Shown here: piece after piece, positions 45,110 through 53,320 of the stretch
Numbering within the stretch: the first letter of the stretch is position 1
Layout of the letters: each line of letters begins with the position of its first letter
Assembly: GCA_965223245.1 (NCBI GenBank)
Contig: CBDCVY010000013.1
Span: 1,612,001-1,676,000 of the forward strand
Source: CBDCVY01 sp965223245
GTDB taxonomy: Bacteria > Nitrospinota > Nitrospinia > Nitrospinales > Nitrospinaceae
DNA: 64,000 nucleotides
Reading direction: 5' to 3'
Position numbers and translations under genes: made by a program
The notes under the pieces: generated by a model
What the model saw: only the letters and a program-made list of their open reading frames with translations
Told to the model about the DNA's origin: nothing
Databases searched by the model: none

Positions 45110-46259
45110 AGGCTTCTTTAAATCTTTCCTTTATTAATGTATTAAATTTTTGAGAAAATATTTTTTTGTCAAATTGCAATGCATGCTTTCTCAGAGTTTG
45201 ACTACAAAAACTAGACTCAACTGTTTCAAAATGCTTAACCGCGTGTATTATGGCGTGTTCATTTTGGGAATAAAAATAGATTCCTGTGGGAAGGCTCGTT
45301 TTTTCTAGAGGAATTTCTGTTTCCGAACACCAAGAACTCTGGTTGGGGATAACCGTCTCTAATACGCCTCCTTTACCATAACAAATCACCGGACTTCCCA
45401 TAGCTTGAGCTTCCAGGGGGACAATTCCAAAATCTTCCTCTGCTGGGAAAATAATGGCACGGCATTGTTCATAGTAAGTTCTCAGTTCTTCATCAGAAAC
45501 CCAGCCTAAAAATTTAATATTAGGATTAGCAATTTTCTTTAAACTTTCTGCTTCTTGTCCATCTCCAATCACCACTAATGGAATTCCAAGTTCATTAAAA
45601 GCTTTAATGGCTAAATCAACTCTTTTGTAAGGAGCAAATGCAGAAACCATCAAGTAAAAATCTTTTTTGGAATTCCCTTGGGGAGAAAAAAATGTTGTAT
45701 CAACCGGAGGATATAAAACGGTGGATTCTCTTTTATAAAAACTTTCAATCCGCTTTTGAACAAACTTTGAAATTGCCACAAATTGACTAACATTAGTATT
45801 TGTATTCACATCCCATTGGCGAAGCCAGGGACGGAGACCTTTCATTACCCACCTCACCGAAGTTTTGGCTTTTTCTTTGCTGAAGTAATTTTCAAATTGA
45901 TCCCAAACATATCTCATAGGAGTAAAACAGTAACAAAGATGTGGGATTTCAGGTGGGACTTTAATTCCCTTTGCAACGCAATGGCTACTGCTCAAAATTA
46001 AATCATAACCTTTAAAATCCCATCCTTTAACTGCCAACGGCATAATCGGCAAGTAATATCTATAGTGAGATTTAATTTTAGGGAACTTCTGCAGAAATGA
46101 TGTGCTAATCGAATGCTGCTCAATTTTTTCTGATATGGATCCCGGGATATGTAGTAGAGAAAATAAATCTGCCTGAGGAAATAGATCGCAGAAAACTTCC
46201 AGGCATCTTTCCCCACCCCGCATACCGGTAAGCCAATCATGAACAATGGCTATCTTCAT
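45093..46259 (-). CDS. Glycosyltransferase family 4 (GT-B fold)
   Basis: 388 residues. An N-terminal donor-type start (KIAIVHDWLTGMRGGERCLEVFCDLFP) is followed by the C-terminal nucleotide-sugar half with DFYLMVSAFAPYKRVDLAIKAFNELG, VIGDGQEAESLKKIA and the E-x7-E motif in IIFPAEEDFGIVPLEAQAMGSPVICYGKGGVLETV. It most resembles mannosyl/glucosyl transferases of polysaccharide clusters. First gene of the string GT-sugar transferase-kdsB-pyrG. Exact sugar is not evident. Confidence 0.92.
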   Translation of the reverse strand: MKIAIVHDWLTGMRGGERCLEVFCDLFPQADLFSLLHIPGSISEKIEQHSISTSFLQKFPKIKSHYRYYLPIMPLAVKGWDFKGYDLILSSSHCVAKGIKVPPEIPHLCYCFTPMRYVWDQFENYFSKEKAKTSVRWVMKGLRPWLRQWDVNTNTNVSQFVAISKFVQKRIESFYKRESTVLYPPVDTTFFSPQGNSKKDFYLMVSAFAPYKRVDLAIKAFNELGIPLVVIGDGQEAESLKKIANPNIKFLGWVSDEELRTYYEQCRAIIFPAEEDFGIVPLEAQAMGSPVICYGKGGVLETVIPNQSSWCSETEIPLEKTSLPTGIYFYSQNEHAIIHAVKHFETVESSFCSQTLRKHALQFDKKIFSQKFNTLIKERFKEAYAKEI

Positions 46260-46331
46260 GGTGGGATTTTAGGTGAGACAATTAATCAAAAAAAGATAGG
46301 TAAACCAAGTATCAAGTTTTAGAGTAAAGTA

Positions 46332-47303
46332 CTATTTAATCTCCATCAACTGTTTTTCAATTTTTTTTCTGACCTCTTGAGGTGGGTTACTTTTCAACGC
46401 TGCCTCCAAAATATCCAAAGCTTGACCGGTATCCCCCTTCTTCTGATAGCTGATTCCCATCAGCAATCTGGAATCATGAACCTTATTCCCGTTTGGATAT
46501 TGATCAAGAACATTTTGAAATTGGCTGATGGCCTCATCAAACATTTGTAACTTCAAGTAATTACTACCAATCCAAAACACAACATTATCTTTCAAACTAT
46601 CAGGAGGATTTTTTAAGCTATACTCTTGGAATAATAAAATAGATTCATCATAATTTCCCGCCCGATATGCTGCTAAGGCCTGGTCATATTCTGGTGGAGT
46701 TTTAAAAGTAGATTTCATTCTAGGTTTGGTGGATTTACTCACCTTAGCCAATCGTGGTTGACTACTGCTCTTTAAATCTGAAATCTCGCTATTCAGTCGG
46801 GCAATTTCTTCTTTCAAAGCTAATACCTCTGGCTCTAAGGATTGTGTCTCCATAGAAGCAGTTCCTATTGAGCTTTCCAATCGATCTTGTGTTGCAGTTA
46901 GTCTCGGCTCCATGGATTGAACAATTTCTTGAAGCTCTCTTACACGAGTTATTAAAGCTTCTTGCTGACTTTGCAAGGTCTCAATATCAGTTTTTAATTC
47001 CTTTTGATTGGTACTTGGATCAACGCTTGCAAAGCCTCCTGTTCCTTCTTCAGAAAAAACATCTCCTCCGCTTGCCCCTTGCGCACCTGACTTTTCACCC
47101 TCAGAAAAAAAGTCATCTTCTTGAGATTTTCCTGAAGCTTGATCAAATTCGGGATCAGGTTCACTAAACTCTTGTTCAAAGGCCAAATCTTCCTCATCAA
47201 CATCTTTATTGCCAAATGGCCACAAACTGCAACCGCTAAGGATTAAAGAGGAAGAAACCAACGCAATTCCAAAGATTCGGAAAATTGGCTTATCGAGGGA
47301 CAT
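46332..47303 (-). CDS. cpoB: CpoB/YbgF-like TPR lipoprotein (Tol-Pal associated)
   Basis: 323 residues. A lipoprotein signal with lipobox LILSGC is followed by an acidic Ser/Gly-rich linker. A coiled coil (about 90-165) comes next, then a C-terminal TPR domain of about 120 residues (EYDQALAAYRAGNYDESILLFQEY, WIGSNYLKLQMFDEAISQFQNVLDQYPNGNKVHDSRLLMGISYQKKG). This is the YbgF/CpoB layout, linking outer-membrane constriction (Tol-Pal) to septal peptidoglycan synthesis. A lipid anchor in place of a cleaved signal is unusual relative to E. coli CpoB. A GGAG site favours the ATG at 47303 over the one at 47315. No tol or pal genes are nearby. Confidence 0.8.
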   Translation of the reverse strand: MSLDKPIFRIFGIALVSSSLILSGCSLWPFGNKDVDEEDLAFEQEFSEPDPEFDQASGKSQEDDFFSEGEKSGAQGASGGDVFSEEGTGGFASVDPSTNQKELKTDIETLQSQQEALITRVRELQEIVQSMEPRLTATQDRLESSIGTASMETQSLEPEVLALKEEIARLNSEISDLKSSSQPRLAKVSKSTKPRMKSTFKTPPEYDQALAAYRAGNYDESILLFQEYSLKNPPDSLKDNVVFWIGSNYLKLQMFDEAISQFQNVLDQYPNGNKVHDSRLLMGISYQKKGDTGQALDILEAALKSNPPQEVRKKIEKQLMEIK

Positions 47304-47431
47304 AGTTTTCTCCATTTTGAGTCGAAAAAAGAATATAGCCTTTAAAATTAATAATATACAAATCTTAAATTAATCTTAACACAAAATTTGCTCTAAATTC
47401 CATATTTATAATATATTTTAACTATCCAACC

Positions 47432-48592
47432 TTATGAAAAGTTTGAAATCGACTTTCTCCCTCTGACTTCCATAACTATATTTTGAATAAATTCATAAAC
47501 CTGCTCTATTTCCTCTTCAGTAGTATGACGTCCCAAACTTATTCGAATAGAATTAAATATTTTTTTTTCTGGAACTCCCATTGCTATTAAAGTTTCAGAA
47601 GCTAATGTAGAACCAGAGCTACAAGCAGTTCCCGTAGAAATTGCCACTCCTTTTAAATCCAATTTAATCATTAGAGTCTGACCATCTACATCGTCAAACC
47701 CTAAGCAAAGTGTGTTTGGAAGGCAATCCTCTGGTGCCCCCCAAAAATCTACTCCAGCAATCCCCTCGAGTATTTTAGTTTTCAGGCTACTACGCAATCG
47801 ACTTATTCGTTTGGAATCTTCTTGAACTTTTATTTTAGCAATTGAAGCTGCCTTTCCCAGACCAACAATTCCAGGGATATTCTCTGTTCCCCCACGCCTC
47901 TTTTTTTCTTGGCCTCCTCCAGAAATCAAAGGAAATAAAGGAGGGGTTCCACGCTTTACATATAACGCACCGACACCCTTGGGACCATATATTTTGTGAG
48001 AAGAAATTGATAACAAGTCAATCGAGCTGTCAGATAAATCTACAGAAACTTTCCCTACACTTTGAACTGCATCTGTATGAAAAAGAATTTTATTTTCCTG
48101 AGCAATCTTTGAAATTTCTTCAATAGGCTGTAGTGTCCCAACTTCACTATTCGCATGTTGAACAGAAATCAAAGTGGTATCGGAGGTTATATGATCTTGA
48201 ATTGTTTTCCCACTCACTCTTCCAAAGGAATCTACCGGAATATAATCAACTCTAAACCCCTGGCTCTCTAAATTTTTACAAGCATTTAAAACCGCAGGGT
48301 GTTCAACCTGGGTTGTAATGATATGGTTTCCTTTGTCTTTTAATCCCCATGCCACTCCAGCAACGGCTAAATTATCCGATTCCGTTCCTCCACTCGTAAA
48401 AATTATTTCCCCGGGACGACAGTTAATTAAATCAGCAACCTGTTCTCTCGCTTCATCCATTTTCACTCTTACTTCACGACCTAATGCATGCGTACTAGAA
48501 GCATTGCCAAAGAAATTATTATAAAAAGGCAACATTTCTTCTAAAACTCCAGGCTCTAAAGGCGTTGTGGCATTATAGTCTAAATAAATCAT
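47432..48592 (-). CDS. iscS: Cysteine desulfurase (NifS/IscS family)
   Basis: 386 residues, PLP enzyme that takes sulfur from cysteine for Fe-S clusters and thiolated tRNA. The start MIYLDYNATTPLEP, TEVEHPAVLN-like TQVEHPAVLNACKNLE, the PLP lysine in SSHKIYGPKGVGALYV, and the catalytic cysteine in STGTACSSGSTLAS are all present. The short loop around the cysteine is that of group I enzymes (NifS/IscS). It lies 93 bases after cysE, so cysteine synthesis and use are next to each other. No iscU or iscR is present in the window, so NifS or IscS cannot be told apart. Confidence 0.93.
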   Translation of the reverse strand: MIYLDYNATTPLEPGVLEEMLPFYNNFFGNASSTHALGREVRVKMDEAREQVADLINCRPGEIIFTSGGTESDNLAVAGVAWGLKDKGNHIITTQVEHPAVLNACKNLESQGFRVDYIPVDSFGRVSGKTIQDHITSDTTLISVQHANSEVGTLQPIEEISKIAQENKILFHTDAVQSVGKVSVDLSDSSIDLLSISSHKIYGPKGVGALYVKRGTPPLFPLISGGGQEKKRRGGTENIPGIVGLGKAASIAKIKVQEDSKRISRLRSSLKTKILEGIAGVDFWGAPEDCLPNTLCLGFDDVDGQTLMIKLDLKGVAISTGTACSSGSTLASETLIAMGVPEKKIFNSIRISLGRHTTEEEIEQVYEFIQNIVMEVRGRKSISNFS

Positions 48593-48685
48593 GAGTCTTT
48601 TTAATGCGAAAGGAAAAAACTATAAAAAATAAAGTTTTAATTTTTTTAAAATAAATTGATCAAGAAAGAGAACGTAAAACATTCT

Positions 48686-49411
48686 TTACGTATCATTAGA
48701 AGCTTTTTTAATGGTAGTTTTCTGTTTTAAAGGAACAGGTTCCGAGGGTTCAGATTCTTCCTCTTTTCGTTCATCTATGGATTCTCTTAAAGTACGGATT
48801 TCTTTTTCCATTTGAGGCAATCGATCCAGGACACATTCAATAGCCTGTGCAACGGGGTCTGGAAAAATCTCTTCACCATCTTCCTCTTCTGCCGAAATAC
48901 CTGAAAAAACCACCCGACCAGGAACTCCAATGACGGTGGAATAAGCCGGAACACTTTGCACAACAACCGACCCGGAACCAATTTTGCTATTATTTCCCAC
49001 CGCTACTGGACCTAGTACCTGAGCACCGGCTCCAATAACAACATTGTCTCCAATGGTAGGATGTCGTTTCCCTTTTTTCATGCTTAATCCGCCTAAAGTT
49101 ACCCCATGATATAAAAAAACATTGTCACCTACTTCAGAGGTTTCCCCAATGACGACACCCATTCCATGATCAATAAAAAATCGACGCCCTATTTTAGCAG
49201 CGGGATGAATTTCAATTCCTGTAAGCCACCTGGCTACATAAGAAATAAATCTAGCTATCAATTTTATATTATGGGTCCATAGCCAATGGTTAAAACGGTA
49301 AGCGATTACTGAATGTACCCCGGGATAACAAATTAATACTTCCCACGGGTTCCGTGCGGCTGGGTCTTTTTCGAGGGCAATATTTATGTCTTCTTTTATT
49401 TGTTTCAGCAT
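48686..49411 (-). CDS. cysE: Serine O-acetyltransferase CysE
   Basis: 241 residues. It makes O-acetylserine, the precursor of cysteine. The N-terminal helical part (DPAARNPWEVLICYPGVHSVIAYRFNHWLW) precedes the left-handed beta-helix of hexapeptide repeats with IEIHPAAKIGRRFFIDHGMGVVIGETSEVGDNVFLYHGVTLGG. The catalytic His/Asp lie in the FIDHG segment. A Glu/Lys-rich C-terminal tail of about 45 residues follows the repeats. It is transcribed first in a cysE-desulfurase unit. Confidence 0.95.
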   Translation of the reverse strand: MLKQIKEDINIALEKDPAARNPWEVLICYPGVHSVIAYRFNHWLWTHNIKLIARFISYVARWLTGIEIHPAAKIGRRFFIDHGMGVVIGETSEVGDNVFLYHGVTLGGLSMKKGKRHPTIGDNVVIGAGAQVLGPVAVGNNSKIGSGSVVVQSVPAYSTVIGVPGRVVFSGISAEEEDGEEIFPDPVAQAIECVLDRLPQMEKEIRTLRESIDERKEEESEPSEPVPLKQKTTIKKASNDT

Positions 49412-49447
49412 CTAATCAGAGAATTGAGAAATTTAAGGCTTTGTTGA

Positions 49448-49476
49448 ATTGTAATATAACCCTAGCTTAAGGGCAA
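49448..49476 (-). promoter_or_regulatory. Sigma-70-type promoter for cysE
   Basis: On the reverse strand TTGCCC (49476-49471) and TACAAT (49453-49448) have a 17-base spacer, about 37 bases before the cysE start. It lies directly after the terminator of the upstream lipoprotein gene, as expected for a new transcription unit. Confidence 0.45.
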
Positions 49477-49494
49477 TATTCAAAAAAAACAAAA

Positions 49495-49525
49495 CCCCAA
49501 CTGACTAAAAATCGATCAGTTGAGG
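49495..49525 (-). terminator. Intrinsic terminator after the glycine-zipper lipoprotein gene
   Basis: Read on the reverse strand, a 10-bp stem (one G-T pair) with an 11-base loop is followed by TTTTGTTTTTTTT. It ends the lipoprotein transcript and insulates cysE. Confidence 0.85.
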
Positions 49526-49558
49526 TCAAATTTATGCCTGGCAATAAATAATGGCTTA

Positions 49559-49951
49559 TTAGTCAATCACGCTATGTCCTCGGTTTCGCATACAATTTCT
49601 ATAAGCATGCTTGAATCGATCTTCCGAGCTAAAACCCTCCCTGGTTCCACCTCCAAATCCACCCGCTGCGGCACCAATAGCGGCCCCTGTTCCAGGATTC
49701 CCGGTAGCAGCACCAATAGCGGCGCCAGCAGCAGCACCAATCATGCCACCGATAATTGTTCCCCGTGCAGTATTTTGAGCGGTTCCACCCGAAGCTTGTA
49801 AAGCTAAGGAACGACATTCATATAAATCCTGGCCAATTCGGTCGGAACGTGGGTCTCCATAGGGATCCACCGTAGGTTGGTAACCTCCCTGCGTTGCGCA
49901 CCCTGATAAGTAAAAAATGCCTAAAATGATCACTATTGGTATAAGTCTCAT
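49559..49951 (-). CDS. Glycine-zipper outer-membrane lipoprotein
   Basis: 130 residues with a lipoprotein signal (MRLIPIVIILGIFYLSGC; Cys18 is the lipidation site). A short polar segment follows, then a glycine zipper (ARGTIIGGMIGAAAGAAIG and a second run GTGAAIGAAAGGFGGG). A C-terminal part with two cysteines (one in YECRS before the zipper and one in YRNCMRNRGH). The layout resembles SlyB/YMGG and similar envelope-integrity lipoproteins. An AGGAGG site at 49959-49964 fixes the start at 49951 rather than at 49990. It is monocistronic, ending at a strong terminator. Specific function is unknown. Confidence 0.85.
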   Translation of the reverse strand: MRLIPIVIILGIFYLSGCATQGGYQPTVDPYGDPRSDRIGQDLYECRSLALQASGGTAQNTARGTIIGGMIGAAAGAAIGAATGNPGTGAAIGAAAGGFGGGTREGFSSEDRFKHAYRNCMRNRGHSVID

Positions 49952-49958
49952 CTTCCTT

Positions 49959-49964
49959 CCTCCT
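49959..49964 (-). promoter_or_regulatory. Ribosome-binding site deciding the lipoprotein start
   Basis: AGGAGG on the reverse strand, 7 bases before the ATG at 49951. This start places the lipobox at a normal distance from the N-terminus. Confidence 0.85.
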
Positions 49965-50200
49965 GTTAAAGGAACATACAATCCCGGCAACTCCTATGCC
50001 AGTGCAAAAGGCCAAAAAAAAATAATTTAAGTTCGATTCCCATGAGGGGAAACTTTTATCCCTCAAGTTTATCGCTTACCAGAATGAAATGTCAAAACCA
50101 AAGATTAGATTAAATAAGCCTATTATTGGAGGGCTTATATAATAATCGGGATCAGTATTTTTATTTCATAAGAATAAAGTATTTAATAATTTTAATACGC

Positions 50201-51007
50201 CTAGGAAGGATTATCTTCTTGTACAGAATCATTGTCTACTATAAGCCCCGGTTCGACCTCATGAAAACCCTGTAGCACTTTTTCTTGGGTTTCCTTATCT
50301 GAGGTTAATATAACTCTTATGGGTTCATTAACTCCAAGCTGTTGAATCCGAATTAAACTCATTCTTATCAGTTCCAATAAAGATAAAAACGTTACTATCA
50401 ATTCATCTTTGGTTTGTAATTCCTCAAATAAAGATTCAAAAATCAAACTTTGTCTACTGTTTAACATGTCTAAGACTATTCGCAGTCGTTCTGCCACTGA
50501 AAGTGTGGTTACCTTTACCTCATAATCTTTACGATAAGAGTTTTCATCAAGTATCTTTTTAAAAGCGCTGAATAAATCAAAGACCGTTGCATCAACTAAA
50601 GTATCATCTCCTTCTTCTTCAAAAACAAACTCACTTTGTCGAAAAAACATTTGTTGGCGATCATGTTCCTTTTGCCTTAATTCGAAAGCAGCATTTTTGA
50701 AGCGTCTATATTCCATTAACCTTCTTACTAAAGCTGCTCTAGGATCCTCACCAGCTTCATCTTCATCATCGGGTTGCACTTGGGGGAGCAACACTTTCGA
50801 TTTTATGCGAGTCAATTCCGCCGCCATCAATAAATATTCCCCGGCGATTTCTAAATTCAAGTCTTTAAGAAGATCAATATATTCCAAATATTGTTTTGTA
50901 ATCTTTGCAATCGGAATATCATAAATATCCATTTTCTGTTCTTTAATCAAATGAAGAAGCAAGTCTAAAGGGCCTTCAAAAATATCTAATTTGAATTGAT
51001 AAGTCAT
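50201..51007 (-). CDS. scpA: Segregation and condensation protein A
   Basis: 268 residues of the kleisin ScpA, which bridges SMC heads in the bacterial condensin. The N-terminal YQFKLDIFEGPLDLLLHLIKEQKMDIYDIPIAKITKQYLEYI is the family hallmark. A middle acidic region follows, and the C-terminal winged-helix part is SLIFESLFEELQTKDELIVTFLSLLELIRM. It is the last gene in a reverse string HAD-rsmE-scpA. The usual partner scpB and smc are not in the window. Confidence 0.95.
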   Translation of the reverse strand: MTYQFKLDIFEGPLDLLLHLIKEQKMDIYDIPIAKITKQYLEYIDLLKDLNLEIAGEYLLMAAELTRIKSKVLLPQVQPDDEDEAGEDPRAALVRRLMEYRRFKNAAFELRQKEHDRQQMFFRQSEFVFEEEGDDTLVDATVFDLFSAFKKILDENSYRKDYEVKVTTLSVAERLRIVLDMLNSRQSLIFESLFEELQTKDELIVTFLSLLELIRMSLIRIQQLGVNEPIRVILTSDKETQEKVLQGFHEVEPGLIVDNDSVQEDNPS

Positions 51008-51068
51008 AAGTTTGCTCTGGGATTTTCGAATCCCTTCTCCGGAAAAAAATTTATGAAACAGGGAAGGA

Positions 51069-51806
51069 TTAAATATCGCCCCATAAATGCTGCAGTAAGG
51101 ATAAAACTACTAATGAAGCTGAGTCAGCCCGGAGCTTTCTCGGCCCTAATGAAACAGTCTTAAAGCCATGGCTTCTGGACTGTTCAATTTCTTCTAGAGA
51201 CCAACCACCCTCTGGGCCCACAAGAAATGCAATACTTTTTATATCGTTTTTTTGGGGGAAATCCCCAAGGCTTACACTTGTTTCTTGTTCCCAAAAAATG
51301 AATTTCAATTCGGCTGCCTGCACCAATTCAAAATATTGATTTAAATCTAAAATTGAAGGATACACTTCAGGAATTTTGATTCTTTCACTTTGCTTGGAAG
51401 CTTCTTGAGAAATTCTTTGCCATCGTTCAATTTTCTTAGATTCTTCTGTTTTTTTGAATTTTGGAATACTGCGCATGGTTTGAAGCGGAACAACAGAACC
51501 AACGCCCAATTCTACCGCTTTTCTTACCAAGTTATCAAATCGATTCCCTTTTATTAAAGATTGTCCCATCCATACAAAAACCGGAGATTCTGTTTCCAAT
51601 TGTTGTTGTGCAAAAATTTTTCCTTTTACTTTGTCACGTTTAATCTCCATTACTTCAACTTTAAACTGATTCCCGTTTCCGTCTAATGCATACAACCAGT
51701 CCCCTTGCTTAAGACGTAACACCTTTCCAATGTGATATACGTCAGGACCAACAATGGTAACTAAGCCATCTGAAAAACCTTCAGGCGGCACAAAAAAACG
51801 ATGCAT
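51069..51806 (-). CDS. rsmE: 16S rRNA (uracil1498-N3)-methyltransferase RsmE
   Basis: 245 residues of the SPOUT RsmE family. The N-terminal PUA-like part has HIGKVLRLKQGDWLYALDGNG. The knotted SAM-binding part has LVRKAVELGVGSVVPLQTMRS, AFLVGPEGGWSLEEIEQSRSHGF and SLGPRKLRADSASLVVLSLLQ. It methylates U1498 in the decoding centre. It lies 8 bases after the HAD gene and about 60 before scpA. Confidence 0.95.
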   Translation of the reverse strand: MHRFFVPPEGFSDGLVTIVGPDVYHIGKVLRLKQGDWLYALDGNGNQFKVEVMEIKRDKVKGKIFAQQQLETESPVFVWMGQSLIKGNRFDNLVRKAVELGVGSVVPLQTMRSIPKFKKTEESKKIERWQRISQEASKQSERIKIPEVYPSILDLNQYFELVQAAELKFIFWEQETSVSLGDFPQKNDIKSIAFLVGPEGGWSLEEIEQSRSHGFKTVSLGPRKLRADSASLVVLSLLQHLWGDI

Positions 51807-51814
51807 TTGATGAA

Positions 51815-52543
51815 TTATTTTGAAATTTTTAGAAGATCAATTAAAGAAGAGATTTCATAGCTAGGGACCACTCCAGACGGAAGAACCTTTTTGTTTCTGT
51901 TAATCCAGGCTGACAATATTCCAACCCCCATAGAACCTTCTACATCAGCGTGTAAATTGTCGCCTACATATAAAATCTCTTCAGGTCTATAGTTCAGGCG
52001 TTGAATCGCTAACTGAAAGATAGATGGATGTGGCTTCCGAAAGGGGACTACCGAAGAATATATGGAAAACTCAAAATAATGCTCTAAGCCAGTGAGGGAC
52101 ATTTCATACTCTTTCATATACCCCGGGTTAGTTGTATTCGAAATAATACCCATTCGGACGCCTATTTCTTTTAGGCCATTTAATGTAGGAATAACGTCTG
52201 GATAAACCTTTCTCCTGGAATATATGACTGAGTAGTATTTTTTTACAAGGTCTCTAATATCAAAATTGCCATTTAAATTCACATTATTTTGAATCAACAA
52301 ATAATTTAGCGCATTATCAAAACGAGCCTCTAAGCCAGTTTCTCGAGATATTTCTATCATTCGGTAAAAGTGTAACTTAAAGGTTTGATAGAAACTTTCA
52401 AAAGACGCTAAATTAGAATTTTCGGATTCCAAGAAATCATAAACTACCTTCAGGGGTTCCCGATCATTTTCATCCACCAAGTCCACTAAAGTATATGCCC
52501 AATCAAATAAAACAGCTTTGTAGGGAAAATCCACAAAAAACAC
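51815..52543 (-). CDS. HAD-superfamily hydrolase with altered motif I
   Basis: 242 residues with the HAD fold. Motif I is AVLFDWAYTLVD: the nucleophile D14 is present, but the usual second aspartate (D+2) is Ala16. Motif II is GIISNTTNPG, the lysine region is PFRKPHPSIF, and motif IV is LYVGDNLHADVEGSMGVG. Phosphonoacetaldehyde hydrolases also carry DWA in motif I and use a cap lysine, so a phosphonatase-like or other non-phosphatase activity is possible. Most HAD phosphatases need the missing Asp. It begins the HAD-rsmE-scpA string. Substrate unknown. Confidence 0.88.
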   Translation of the reverse strand: MFFVDFPYKAVLFDWAYTLVDLVDENDREPLKVVYDFLESENSNLASFESFYQTFKLHFYRMIEISRETGLEARFDNALNYLLIQNNVNLNGNFDIRDLVKKYYSVIYSRRKVYPDVIPTLNGLKEIGVRMGIISNTTNPGYMKEYEMSLTGLEHYFEFSIYSSVVPFRKPHPSIFQLAIQRLNYRPEEILYVGDNLHADVEGSMGVGILSAWINRNKKVLPSGVVPSYEISSLIDLLKISK

Positions 52544-52618
52544 CTCTAATTAAAATATAAAAATAGTTTATTTTTCAAATAATTAAGGAAGATTATCAAA
52601 TCTAAATATTAACTATGA

Positions 52619-52665
52619 AAGAGACGATCTCTTATTTCAGTTTAATAATTCTAAATTGAATTATT
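52619..52665. promoter_or_regulatory. Two inverted repeats between divergent genes
   Basis: AAGAGA/TCTCTT (52619-52633, 3-base spacer) and a 22-base palindrome (arms 52644-52651 and 52658-52665). They lie between the HAD gene (-) and the DUF2284-type gene (+), where operators would be expected. AT-rich sequence makes chance palindromes common. Confidence 0.3.
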
Positions 52666-52739
52666 CTTAAAGGTTTAATATTATCACAGTCTATCAATAC
52701 CAGTTAAAATCGGTTCCCTTTGTTGGGTTTAATTTTAAA

Positions 52740-53285
52740 ATGAAATCACAACCTCAAAATTTAAAAAAGCTCCCGACTAACATTTACAACAATCAAGAAC
52801 TTATTAAAGATGCAATAGACCTTGGCAGCATTCAGACAAAGGTAATTTTAATTCAAAATATTGCATTGGGTAATTGGATAAAACTCCAATGCCAATTTGG
52901 ATGCTCTTTTTATGGTCGTCGACATACCTGCCCAAGCTTTACACCTTCAAGCTTTGAAATGGCGGAAATCCTATTAGATTACCAAAAAGTCTTGATTGTA
53001 GAATCTACTTCCACCGAATTTGCAAACAATCTTGTGTTAAGTTTAGAAAAAAGATTTAAACAAAAAGGTATGCATAAAGCTTTTGCATTAGGAGCCGCTC
53101 CCTGCAATCTTTGCGAAACATGCGATATTGAAGAGTCGTGCAAATACCCCGAAAAAGCTCGTCCCACAATAAAAGCCTGCGGCATTGATATATTTCAAAC
53201 ATTGAACAACGTAGGTTGGGTTTTTGATCAAAAAATAGAGCCCTGCTCTTCTCGGTTCCCATTGGGTATGGTTTTAGTAAATTGA
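52740..53285 (+). CDS. Cys-rich predicted metal-binding protein (DUF2284 type)
   Basis: 181 residues, cytoplasmic. Two cysteine clusters, CQFGCSFYGRRHTCPSF near residue 55 and GAAPCNLCETCDIEESCKYPEKARPTIKACGIDI near 118-150, follow the DUF2284 pattern. The second resembles an iron-sulfur ferredoxin-like site. Members are found near corrinoid and metal metabolism genes in anaerobes and microaerophiles. The biochemical role is unknown. It stands alone between divergent and convergent neighbours. Confidence 0.85.
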   Translation: MKSQPQNLKKLPTNIYNNQELIKDAIDLGSIQTKVILIQNIALGNWIKLQCQFGCSFYGRRHTCPSFTPSSFEMAEILLDYQKVLIVESTSTEFANNLVLSLEKRFKQKGMHKAFALGAAPCNLCETCDIEESCKYPEKARPTIKACGIDIFQTLNNVGWVFDQKIEPCSSRFPLGMVLVN

Positions 53286-53320
53286 ACCCAATTGGGATTT
53301 AGTATCAAATAACTAAATAC

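Noticed and set aside
45455..45470. TGGCACG followed by a TTG, like a sigma-54 promoter
   Set aside because: It lies inside and antisense to the glycosyltransferase gene, and the spacing to the -12 element is not correct.
49520..49801. Forward Ser/Thr-rich frame opposite the lipoprotein gene
   Set aside because: It is the complement of the glycine-zipper coding sequence, whose codons give Ser/Thr repeats on the other strand.
50030..50065. TTCGATTCC resembling a tRNA T-loop
   Set aside because: The flanking bases do not pair, and no acceptor, D or anticodon stem could be found around it.
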